A stretch of DNA of 64,000 nt, taken from Lachnospiraceae bacterium UBA3804. Its GTDB lineage: Bacteria; Bacillota; Clostridia; Lachnospirales; Lachnospiraceae. The notes below the pieces were generated by a model that was not told the DNA's origin, searched no databases, and saw only the letters and a program-made list of their open reading frames with translations. Below are positions 42,163 through 50,818 of this stretch, piece by piece (within the stretch, counting starts at the first letter, position 1; each line of letters starts with the position of its first letter). Made by a program: the position numbers and the translations under genes. The stretch lies in assembly GCA_002368665.1 (NCBI GenBank), contig DFEK01000013.1, positions 62,001 through 126,000 on the forward strand, read 5' to 3'.

Positions 42163-45100
42163 ATGGGTAACGTGAAACGTGTATATGTTGAAAAGAAAGA
42201 GGCTTTCGCATCGGCAGCACATGAACTGCTGCATGATTTAAAGAGCTATCTCGGAATCAAGGGAATCGAATCGGTAAGAGTATTGATCTGCTACGATGTG
42301 GAAAATATCTCCGAAGAGATTTACAGGAAAGCCTGCAATACGGTTTTTGCAGAACCGCCTGTGGATGATCTTTATGAGGAGACCATTCCCGGAACGGAGG
42401 GGGCAAGAGTATTCGGAGTGGAATACCTTCCCGGACAATATGATCAGAGAGCGGATTCGGCCGTTCAGTGTATTCAGTTCCTGAAAGAAGACGAAACACC
42501 CATTATCAAAACCGCAACCGTATATGTCATCTCCGGAAACGTTTCCGACGAGGAATTTGCACAGATTAAGGCTTACTGCATTAACCCCGTGGATTCGAAG
42601 GAAAGCGCCAAGGAAAAACCTGAGACACTGGTAAATAACTATCCGGAAGCAGCGGATGTCGGAACCTTTGAAGGATTTAACACGATGCCCGAAGAGCAGT
42701 TTAAAGCGCTTTATGACAGTCTCGGACTGGCAATGACTTATAACGATTTTAAGTTCATCCGCGAGTATTATACGAACGAAGAAAAGAGAGACCCTTCCGT
42801 AACGGAAATTAAGGTACTCGATACATACTGGTCCGATCACTGCCGTCATACGACGTTCTCGACCGAACTGAAGAATGTCGAATTCGAGCAGGGTGATTAT
42901 ACCGATCTGCTTAAAGGTACCTACGATGAATATTTAAAAACAAGAGAAGAACTCTTTGCGGGCAGAAGCGACAAATTCGTTTGCTTAATGGACCTTGCGC
43001 TGGTAGCCATGCGTAAACTAAAAGAGGAAGGCAAGCTTGAGGACATGGAGAAATCCGATGAGATCAACGCATGCTCCATCGTAGTTCCTATCGAAGTTGA
43101 TCATCAGGACGGAAACGGACCGGTCAGCGAAGAGTGGTTGATCAATTTTAAAAATGAAACACATAACCATCCGACGGAGATTGAACCTTTCGGTGGTGCT
43201 GCAACCTGCCTCGGCGGTGCGATCCGCGATCCTTTGTCGGGACGTACCTATGTATATCAGGCAATGCGTGTTACCGGTGCGGCCGATCCCACGGTTCCCA
43301 ATTCACAGACCCTTAAGGGTAAATTATCCCAGAAGAAACTTGTGCGCGGTGCGGCAAGAGGATATTCTTCCTACGGTAACCAGATCGGTCTGGCAACCGG
43401 ATTGGTAAAAGAGATCTATCATCCGGATTATGTGGCTAAACGTATGGAAATCGGTGCGGTAATGGGTGCCGCTCCCAGAAAAGATGTAAAGCGTTTGACT
43501 TCCGATCCCGGAGATGTCATTGTATTACTCGGCGGACGTACCGGACGTGACGGCTGCGGCGGAGCAACCGGATCTTCCAAGGTACATACTGTATCTTCGA
43601 TCGAAACCTGCGGTGCGGAAGTACAGAAAGGTAATCCGCCTACCGAACGTAAAATCCAGAGACTTTTCAGAAGAGGCGAAGTCAGCCGTCTGATCAAGAA
43701 ATGTAACGATTTCGGTGCCGGCGGTGTATCCGTTGCCATCGGTGAATTGGCGGACGGATTAAGAGTGGATCTGGACAAAGTGCCGAAGAAATACGAAGGT
43801 CTTGACGGAACCGAACTTGCCATCTCCGAATCACAGGAAAGAATGGCGGTTGTTCTGGATCCGAAGGATGTCGCAGAATTTATGAAATATGCCGCAGAGG
43901 AGAACTTGGAGGCGGTTGAAGTGGCTACGGTCACCGAAGATCCCAGACTGGTTCTTACCTGGAGAGGCAAAGAAATCGTAAATATCTCCAGAGCATTCTT
44001 AAATACGAACGGAGCACATCAGGAGACGGATGTCTTTGTGGAGAGCCCGAAGAAGAGCGAAGATTACTTCAGACAGATTGCCATTCCCGCAGTGGATGAA
44101 GCCCTGAAGGCAGGTGATCTGAAAGAAGCATTCAAAGCTTCCGTATCCGATTTAAATACCTGTTCCCAGAAGGGACTGGTTGAAATGTTTGACTCCTCCA
44201 TTGGTGCAGGCAGTGTATTGATGCCTTACGGCGGTAAGTATCAGCTGACCGAAACACAGACCATGGTAGCCAAAGTACCCGTAATGGACGGTTTGACCGA
44301 TGCGGTCACTATGATGAGTTACGGCCTGGATCCTTATCTTTCCAGCTGGAGCCCTTATCACGGATCCATTTATGCGGTTCTTTCTTCACTTTCGAAGATT
44401 GTGACTGCAGGTGGTGATTATAAGAAAGTCCGTTTCACCTTCCAGGAGTATTTCCGCAGAATGACCGAAGATCCGAAGCGCTGGAGCCAGCCGTTTGCCG
44501 CATTGCTCGGTGCATACCGTGCACAGATGGAATTCGGACTTCCTTCCATCGGAGGAAAGGACAGTATGTCCGGAACGTTCCAGGATATCGATGTTCCGCC
44601 CACACTTTGTTCCTTCGCGGTTGACGTGGCAAAGGTTTCCGATGTCATTACTCCCGAATTAAAGAAAGCGGGCGATTTCCTGATCCTTCTTTCCATTCCG
44701 AAGGACGATGAGGAGATTCCCGTATTCGATAAAGTAAAATCCATTTATGAAGCGGTAGATGCATTAAACCGTGCACACAAGATCTCCGCAGCATATACAC
44801 TGGATTCCTACGGAATCGTTCCCGGTGTTGCCAAAATGGCATTCGGTAACGATCTGGGCGTTCTCTTTGATGAGTCCTTATCCAAAGAGGATCTGTTTAA
44901 GAACCGTATGGGCGATATCGTATTGGAACTTTCCGCAGAAGCACTGTTAGATGTGACCATACCGTTTACGCTCATCGGACACGTCATGAAAGACGATTTC
45001 ATCTACAAGGATGAGGTAATTACCAAAGAAGAACTTCTGGAGGCTTATAAGGGCAAATTGGAGCGCGTATTCCCGTCCCGTTCGACGCAGGATTATACCG

Positions 45101-45957
45101 AGCTTCCGGATGAGTTATATACAAAGGGAAGCGTATATGTTTGCAAGCAGAAGGTTGCCAAACCGCATGTATTCATTCCGGTATTCCCCGGAACCAACTG
45201 CGAATACGATTCCACAAAGGCATTTGAGCGTGCGGGTGCAACGGTAACCACGAAGATTTTCCGCAACCTTTCCGCAACGGATATCAAAGAATCCATGGAA
45301 GAATATGTAAAGGAAATTGCCAAAGCACAGATCATCATGTTCCCCGGCGGATTCTCCGCAGGTGACGAACCGGACGGAAGTGCGAAGTTCTTCGCTACGG
45401 CATTCCAGAACGAAGCGCTCAAAGAAGCCGTTATGAAACTCTTAAACGAAAGAGACGGCCTTGCACTCGGTATCTGTAACGGATTCCAGGCACTCATTAA
45501 ACTGGGACTGGTTCCTTACGGTGAGATCGTGGGACAGAAAGTAGATTCCCCGACACTGACCTTCAATACCATCAACCGTCACATTTCCAAGATGGCATAT
45601 ACCAAGGTGGTTTCCAACTTGTCACCCTGGCTTTCCTTAGCAAAGGTGGGAGAAACATATACTTCGCCCGCATCCCACGGAGAAGGACGTTTCGTGGCAC
45701 CGAAGGAGTGGATCGACAAACTCTTTGCAAACGGCCAGGTAGCTACCAGATATGCGGATATCAACGGAAACATTTCCATGGATGAAGAGTGGAATATTAA
45801 CGGTTCCTTCGCAGCAATCGAAGGTATCACTTCCCCGGACGGAAGAGTTCTCGGTAAGATGGCACATGCGGAGCGTCGCGGCGACGGAGTTGCTATCAAC
45901 ATTTACGGCGAGCAGGATCTGAAGATCTTCGAAGCCGGAGTTAAGTATTTTCAGTAA
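42163..45957 (+). CDS. purL: Phosphoribosylformylglycinamidine synthase, single-chain
   Basis: 1264 residues. The FGAM synthase core has NFKNETHNHPTEIEPFGGAATCLGGAIRDPLSGRTYVYQAMRV-type motifs (seen in segments NETHNHPTEIEPFGG and GGAIRDPLSGR), a GAGGVSVAIGELADG segment and GLPSIGGKDSMSG. The C-terminal roughly 260 residues are a class I glutaminase: FVFPGTNCEYD-like VFPGTNCEYDS, FPGGFSAGDEPDGS and nucleophile Cys in LGICNGFQALI. B. subtilis splits these into PurS/PurL/PurQ; here they are one chain, as in many Clostridia. It is unlinked to the pur operon at 21.7 kb. Confidence 0.95.
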   Translation: MGNVKRVYVEKKEAFASAAHELLHDLKSYLGIKGIESVRVLICYDVENISEEIYRKACNTVFAEPPVDDLYEETIPGTEGARVFGVEYLPGQYDQRADSAVQCIQFLKEDETPIIKTATVYVISGNVSDEEFAQIKAYCINPVDSKESAKEKPETLVNNYPEAADVGTFEGFNTMPEEQFKALYDSLGLAMTYNDFKFIREYYTNEEKRDPSVTEIKVLDTYWSDHCRHTTFSTELKNVEFEQGDYTDLLKGTYDEYLKTREELFAGRSDKFVCLMDLALVAMRKLKEEGKLEDMEKSDEINACSIVVPIEVDHQDGNGPVSEEWLINFKNETHNHPTEIEPFGGAATCLGGAIRDPLSGRTYVYQAMRVTGAADPTVPNSQTLKGKLSQKKLVRGAARGYSSYGNQIGLATGLVKEIYHPDYVAKRMEIGAVMGAAPRKDVKRLTSDPGDVIVLLGGRTGRDGCGGATGSSKVHTVSSIETCGAEVQKGNPPTERKIQRLFRRGEVSRLIKKCNDFGAGGVSVAIGELADGLRVDLDKVPKKYEGLDGTELAISESQERMAVVLDPKDVAEFMKYAAEENLEAVEVATVTEDPRLVLTWRGKEIVNISRAFLNTNGAHQETDVFVESPKKSEDYFRQIAIPAVDEALKAGDLKEAFKASVSDLNTCSQKGLVEMFDSSIGAGSVLMPYGGKYQLTETQTMVAKVPVMDGLTDAVTMMSYGLDPYLSSWSPYHGSIYAVLSSLSKIVTAGGDYKKVRFTFQEYFRRMTEDPKRWSQPFAALLGAYRAQMEFGLPSIGGKDSMSGTFQDIDVPPTLCSFAVDVAKVSDVITPELKKAGDFLILLSIPKDDEEIPVFDKVKSIYEAVDALNRAHKISAAYTLDSYGIVPGVAKMAFGNDLGVLFDESLSKEDLFKNRMGDIVLELSAEALLDVTIPFTLIGHVMKDDFIYKDEVITKEELLEAYKGKLERVFPSRSTQDYTELPDELYTKGSVYVCKQKVAKPHVFIPVFPGTNCEYDSTKAFERAGATVTTKIFRNLSATDIKESMEEYVKEIAKAQIIMFPGGFSAGDEPDGSAKFFATAFQNEALKEAVMKLLNERDGLALGICNGFQALIKLGLVPYGEIVGQKVDSPTLTFNTINRHISKMAYTKVVSNLSPWLSLAKVGETYTSPASHGEGRFVAPKEWIDKLFANGQVATRYADINGNISMDEEWNINGSFAAIEGITSPDGRVLGKMAHAERRGDGVAINIYGEQDLKIFEAGVKYFQ

Positions 45958-45981
45958 GAATTAAACATTGCATATAAAGAA

Positions 45982-46010
45982 AGCACGGAGGTAAGCTCCG
46001 TGCTTTTTTG
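45982..46010 (+). terminator. Intrinsic terminator, possibly bidirectional
   Basis: AGCACGGAG (45982-45990) pairs with CTCCGTGCT (45996-46004), followed by TTTTTTG. On the minus strand it is followed by TTTCTTTAT, so it could also end the transglutaminase operon. Confidence 0.88.
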
Positions 46011-46067
46011 CATGATCCTTTTGCAATGTCTTTTTTTAGACTGCCCGGCAGATCTGTTTGAACTAAT

Positions 46068-48602
46068 TTATTTCATCTTCTTCAGTGTTTTTCTCATATG
46101 AACGATGCTTTCGGCAAAACGGTCATATTCTTCCCTGCTTCCGGAATCCGGAGAGTAGAGAGCCTGCTCGATATAGCTAAAGAGTTGCTTAAGCGAGGCA
46201 TCGGTGTAATTCTCGTTCTTACCGCTTAATAGACGCTTACATTGTGCAAGCACATCCTGCGGAAGCGGATTGGCATTGGCTGTTTTGGTCGAAGAGTCGG
46301 ATTGCAGGAAACGGACAAAATCGGAATATTTTATGTAAACCAATTCGGAGAATTTTCCGGTTTGATAAAGACTCTTTAACCGAAGCAAAGTCCGGATCCT
46401 TTGAACCGTCAGATAACCGGTCAGGGCGAGTAGAAGAGCACCAACAGCGATGCCGAGCGGTAAGAGGAATTTACCGAAGTTGAAACGCATCGAGAAAAAC
46501 TCGGATAAACGGTTCTGGTTTTCCGTATTATTCGTTGTTCCGGGTTCGGGGAGTTCCGCGATATTGAAACGGAAGCGGAACAGACCGGAGAATAAGTCGT
46601 CGAAAGAAGCATTATCGGCTTCATCCTCATCCGGAGGAGTCATTTCGAAAGGAACGAAACCATAGCCTTCTAAGTAGATTTCAATCCATGCATGGGCATA
46701 AGAGTCGTTTACATCAATATTGACTACACCGGTCTCCTCTAAAAGGGAATCCCCATCATACCACTCATCCACATTTTCATCCAGCGCAACACCGCTTTCC
46801 GCAAGGAGAGAGGGAGGAATGCAATAGCCTTCGACATATCGAGCGGGAATGTCCATCGCACGAAGGAGCATGGCTCCGGAGGATGCAAAGTGAGCGCAGT
46901 ATCCGCGCTTTTGCTTGGTCAGGAAATAAGTCACATAATCCCTTCCGTAAGGCGTCGTTCCGGGTGCCATCGTATAATCGAATTCATTGACATAGTGGCT
47001 GTAAACTTTTCTGGCCATGGAAAGGCGGTAATCGTTGACATCGCGGAATTTAGATACATTTTCCTCTTCGGTAAATCCGGAAATGCCGGCATCGAAGAAA
47101 TCGTGTTCTTTAATATATTCCTGCAGATCACCTTTCAGTTCTTCATTGATATAGGTACAACTTTCGTTTACATAATATTCGTATTTTTCATCTGTGATAT
47201 CTTTGTATTTTTCAGGTACCACATAGTAATTCTCGAGAAGAGGATTATATGTTATGTCAACTCCATTGGATAAGTCCCTGGAGGTATCTTCGACTTTGGC
47301 GAAATTCTGATATTCCGTTGCATCCGTATGGTAGGGCAGATAGGAGAAGGAAGGATCCGCATCCAGATTAATGATATTCATTCTGGCCGTTGCACGTGCT
47401 TCGGGAAGATACTCGGAATCGTATTTTTTAATCTGGGTATTACTTAAAATATTATTCCCGCCGGTTGTATTTCCGTATTGCGGATATTCCGCGGGATTTG
47501 CCCCCTCCAAGTAAGCGATGGGGAACCATTGGTTCTGCGAGTAGTAGCTGCCGGTAAATGCTTTCAGATATACGGTATTGAAGGTATACGGCGTAAAGGT
47601 TACGTTTAAGTCCGTTTCGAAGTCGGGACGTACCTGTCCGACACCGCCCAGGCGGCCGGTATTCATTCCGCCTGTGGAATCATATCTTGCCAGAAATCCG
47701 GTGAAACCGGTTTGGACGAAAATCTTTACATATTCATCCGCCTTCTTGCGTACCGCATTATGGGTGGCATACTGCGTATCTTTGGTATAGAACGGATTTG
47801 CGATGATACATACGATCAAAGAAAGGATGCAAGCGGCAATCAGTGTCAGAAGATTGCCCTTGGCATTTCCCTGATAACCGTAAATCCGCTTGGATCTTCG
47901 CCGGAAACGTAAGAATTCCGGTGTATGTTTTCCTTTGACCTGCATTCGTTGGAACCGGCTGGCTTGCAGGATTCCGACAAAAATATACATGATCAGTACC
48001 ATGAAAAGGCAGTAGATCGGCGGTTTTTTGTTGATATAGAACGCGATTTCAAGGAAGGGCAGCGTGATCAGAACCGTCTCGACAAGATTCATGTAACCCG
48101 AGATGGTAACGTTTAGCATCATGGCTAAGAACACACCCAGGAAAATTGCCGCAACCGTAACGGTAAGGTATCTTTGTTCCACGAGCTCCTGACCTTCACG
48201 GACGGAGAGCAGTTTGAAATAATCGGAATATGCGGAATAGATTTCGTTGATGATCGCCTGGTAACCGGAGTTTGCGAACATGTACATATGGGCCAGTTCG
48301 TATGTGAATGCACCCAGCAGAAGGAAATACCCGGCATAGAAGAAAATCTTGTTAAAATATAAAAATGCCACATACATGGAAATCAGGAAAAAGGCAAACG
48401 TCACCACAGGCGCGTTGTACGGGAGCTTGAATGCCTCGAGGATACCGATAATGGTTCCGTAGGTACCGAGGAAAATCACAAGTCCGCGCAGCAGGCAGAT
48501 GAGTGCCCGATGGTGGTTTTTTCCTTCGGAAATGGCTCCGACATAGACGCCGGTCTGCTCTAATTCTTTTTTTCGTAATCGTTCCAGGAATCGATGCAGC
48601 AT
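46068..48602 (-). CDS. Transglutaminase-like membrane protein
   Basis: 844 residues. About six to seven N-terminal helices lie within residues 30-290. A large exported domain contains the transglutaminase core: Cys in KRGYCAHFASSGAMLLRAM, His in SYAHAWIEIYLEGYGFVPFEMTPP and Asp after it. One more membrane helix (FLLPLGIAVGALLLALTGYLTV) precedes a cytoplasmic DUF4129-like tail (FVRFLQSD...YDRFAESIVHMR). It is last in a MoxR-DUF58-transglutaminase operon, the standard order. Likely a cell-envelope enzyme with unknown substrate. It contains two copies of the GTTTACATAA 10-mer. Confidence 0.9.
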   Translation of the reverse strand: MLHRFLERLRKKELEQTGVYVGAISEGKNHHRALICLLRGLVIFLGTYGTIIGILEAFKLPYNAPVVTFAFFLISMYVAFLYFNKIFFYAGYFLLLGAFTYELAHMYMFANSGYQAIINEIYSAYSDYFKLLSVREGQELVEQRYLTVTVAAIFLGVFLAMMLNVTISGYMNLVETVLITLPFLEIAFYINKKPPIYCLFMVLIMYIFVGILQASRFQRMQVKGKHTPEFLRFRRRSKRIYGYQGNAKGNLLTLIAACILSLIVCIIANPFYTKDTQYATHNAVRKKADEYVKIFVQTGFTGFLARYDSTGGMNTGRLGGVGQVRPDFETDLNVTFTPYTFNTVYLKAFTGSYYSQNQWFPIAYLEGANPAEYPQYGNTTGGNNILSNTQIKKYDSEYLPEARATARMNIINLDADPSFSYLPYHTDATEYQNFAKVEDTSRDLSNGVDITYNPLLENYYVVPEKYKDITDEKYEYYVNESCTYINEELKGDLQEYIKEHDFFDAGISGFTEEENVSKFRDVNDYRLSMARKVYSHYVNEFDYTMAPGTTPYGRDYVTYFLTKQKRGYCAHFASSGAMLLRAMDIPARYVEGYCIPPSLLAESGVALDENVDEWYDGDSLLEETGVVNIDVNDSYAHAWIEIYLEGYGFVPFEMTPPDEDEADNASFDDLFSGLFRFRFNIAELPEPGTTNNTENQNRLSEFFSMRFNFGKFLLPLGIAVGALLLALTGYLTVQRIRTLLRLKSLYQTGKFSELVYIKYSDFVRFLQSDSSTKTANANPLPQDVLAQCKRLLSGKNENYTDASLKQLFSYIEQALYSPDSGSREEYDRFAESIVHMRKTLKKMK

Positions 48603-48617
48603 GGATACTCCTAATGA

Positions 48618-49634
48618 TTATTCCGCCGGAATGATACGGATATCATCCCCGACAATCTGTATTACGGTCGCTTTTTTGATATCGGATGCATAAAATGCAT
48701 CTTTGGCCGTGTTTTCTCCTTCGTACAAAGGAAGGTAGTAAAGTCTTGTCAAAAGTTCAATTCTTGAAGCTTCGTCATAAGTCTGCAGGAAGGAAAAGTC
48801 AACGGCCGTATCGTTATACAGTCCGATCTCGAAGCGTTCCTCCCTGTTTTGCAAAACATGGATGCAGCCAAGTAAAACGGCAACGGTGTCTTCGATCTTG
48901 TCCTTCGTAAGCTCCGGCAGAAGGACTAAGGAAAGAATGGAAGTATGCGCCATTTCTTTTACAAACAGATCATCCAGTTTGGCAGACAGTTTCCAGTGAA
49001 TTCTCTGTAAGCGGTCGCCGGGCCGGTATTCACGGATTTCTTTGATGTCCGAGGAAACCGAGCCCTTCGAATCGGATTCCGTATATTCCTCAAGTCCGTC
49101 GGAAGCGGGAGTAAGAGGAAGGTCATCCTGTGCTTTTTCTTCGGGAAAAACAGGAATTTCCAATGTGGCGTTATCCGGAATGGTGATGCTGAAAAAATGC
49201 AGCGGATCCGTTAAAGTCACTTTCTCGATAACCAGTTTAACAACACCGATGGAAAGCGTGTCTATGGGCAGGTCGATGTTTTTCACACTCTTTGGCATCA
49301 CATGGATCGAAAGAGAATGTGTATAATCGTTCGGCCGGTAGAGATTGTTTACGGTGAATTCTATGGTGGTCAGAAAAAACGGGGAAAGCGACGGATTCTC
49401 CAAAGTTAAAACAAAGGGCAGAGAATGTTCTTTCCGGACATAAGATGCTTTGCAGTGTGCGTGAAAATGTGCTTTTTTAACCCCGGTGAAATAAAGAGGC
49501 AGGGTAATACATGGTAAAAGAGCATAAATGAACAGAAAGACAAGCAGAAAAGGCTGTTCCAGAAAAAGGAACAGCAGAATAAGGGCAATAAACCCCAGAA
49601 TATATAAAATCATCGAAAGGATATGTTTCTTCAT
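48618..49634 (-). CDS. DUF58 domain protein (copy 2)
   Basis: 338 residues. Two N-terminal helices (SMILYILGFIALILLFLFLEQPFLLVFLFIYALLPCI) precede an Ig-like region and the DUF58 core IREYRPGDRLQRIHWKLSAKLDDLFVKEM. It is 18 bases downstream of the MoxR gene and 15 upstream of the transglutaminase gene. It differs clearly from copy 1 (27785), so the two are not a recent duplication. Confidence 0.9.
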   Translation of the reverse strand: MKKHILSMILYILGFIALILLFLFLEQPFLLVFLFIYALLPCITLPLYFTGVKKAHFHAHCKASYVRKEHSLPFVLTLENPSLSPFFLTTIEFTVNNLYRPNDYTHSLSIHVMPKSVKNIDLPIDTLSIGVVKLVIEKVTLTDPLHFFSITIPDNATLEIPVFPEEKAQDDLPLTPASDGLEEYTESDSKGSVSSDIKEIREYRPGDRLQRIHWKLSAKLDDLFVKEMAHTSILSLVLLPELTKDKIEDTVAVLLGCIHVLQNREERFEIGLYNDTAVDFSFLQTYDEASRIELLTRLYYLPLYEGENTAKDAFYASDIKKATVIQIVGDDIRIIPAE

Positions 49635-49652
49635 GGAGTTTATCCGCTATCT

Positions 49653-50594
49653 TCAGTTAACTTTGGGCATGGGACAGGAACCGAAAGCATTTAACAGAGC
49701 GGAGGTGACGGTTGCTCCGGTTGCTTTGGCCTTGGTGGAAAGTAAAACTCTGTGTCCGGCAATCGGAAGGAATACTTCCCTGAAGTCTTCCGGCGTACAG
49801 AAATCCCTTCCGGAACTGAAAGCATGGGCTTTGGCCATTTTCAGTAAGGAAATACTTCCGCGGGGACTTAATCCGAGAGTGAAAACATCTTCGTCACGGG
49901 TGGCCTCGGTTAAGGTTACCGCATAATCATAGAGTGCTTCGCTGACATAAATATCAGCAGTCGCTTTCTGCATGTTCAGAATATCTTCTTTGGTAACGAT
50001 GCTTTCCATACCGCGGATGATCTCGTGGGAGTCGCCCTTTAAAATATCCACGGCGCTCTTATGTGCGGGATATCCCATGGAAAGACGGACCATGAAACGA
50101 TCCAGCTGGGATTCGGGAAGCTTCTGCGTACCGCTTGCACCGATCGGGTTCTGTGTAGCGATGACCATGAAGGGGCGGGAGAGTTCTCTCGTAACACCGT
50201 CCACCGTGGCACGGCCCTCCTCCATAACTTCCAAAAGAGCCGACTGGGTCTTCGGGGAAGTACGGTTGATTTCATCCGCAAGGAAGAGGTTGGTGTATAC
50301 TGCGCCTTCACGGAACGAAAACTCGCCGGTATTTTTATCATACATGGTAAATCCGAGGATATCACTCGGTAAAACATCGGGTGTGAACTGTACGCGGCGG
50401 TAGTCCAAATTCAGGACTTTGGCGAAAGCGGTAACCAGAGTGGTTTTGCCCACACCGGGAATGTCTTCAAGAAGAATATGCCCGCCGGCTAAAATGGCAC
50501 AAAGGACCATATCGATGACATCGTCTTTGCCGTGAATGGCAAGACGAATCGTATTTTTGATCTGTTCAAGGTGCTCGGAATATGCGTTAGCCAT
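49653..50594 (-). CDS. MoxR-family AAA+ ATPase (copy 2)
   Basis: 313 residues. Walker A IPGVGKTTLVTAFA, Walker B FLADEINRTSPKTQSALLEVMEEG and sensor VIATQNPIGASGTQKLPESQLDRFMVRLS are all intact. AAGGAG lies before ATG 50594 on the minus strand, and a TATAAT (50648-50643) further upstream may be its -10. First gene of the minus-strand operon. Confidence 0.93.
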   Translation of the reverse strand: MANAYSEHLEQIKNTIRLAIHGKDDVIDMVLCAILAGGHILLEDIPGVGKTTLVTAFAKVLNLDYRRVQFTPDVLPSDILGFTMYDKNTGEFSFREGAVYTNLFLADEINRTSPKTQSALLEVMEEGRATVDGVTRELSRPFMVIATQNPIGASGTQKLPESQLDRFMVRLSMGYPAHKSAVDILKGDSHEIIRGMESIVTKEDILNMQKATADIYVSEALYDYAVTLTEATRDEDVFTLGLSPRGSISLLKMAKAHAFSSGRDFCTPEDFREVFLPIAGHRVLLSTKAKATGATVTSALLNAFGSCPMPKVN

Positions 50595-50724
50595 GTAAAA
50601 TCTCCTTACTTTTCGAAGGTTTTTCCTTCAAATAATATGGAGATTATATCATGAAGAAGGTTTTTTTACTACAGATTTCACAAAAGAATTACTTCAAAAC
50701 GCTTATTTTTGGATATTTCTTGCA

Positions 50725-50754
50725 TTGCTAGCATGAAAAAAATTTTTGTATAAT
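50725..50754 (+). promoter_or_regulatory. Promoter of the LtaS-like gene
   Basis: TTGCTA (50725-50730), 18-base spacer, TATAAT (50749-50754). The -10 includes the first bases of an in-frame ATG at 50753, which rules that ATG out as the start. Confidence 0.6.
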
Positions 50755-50818
50755 GGGCAAGAATGAAAAAAGTGTAAACAATAACATTGACCGTAGAAGA
50801 GTAACGGAGACAGAAGAG

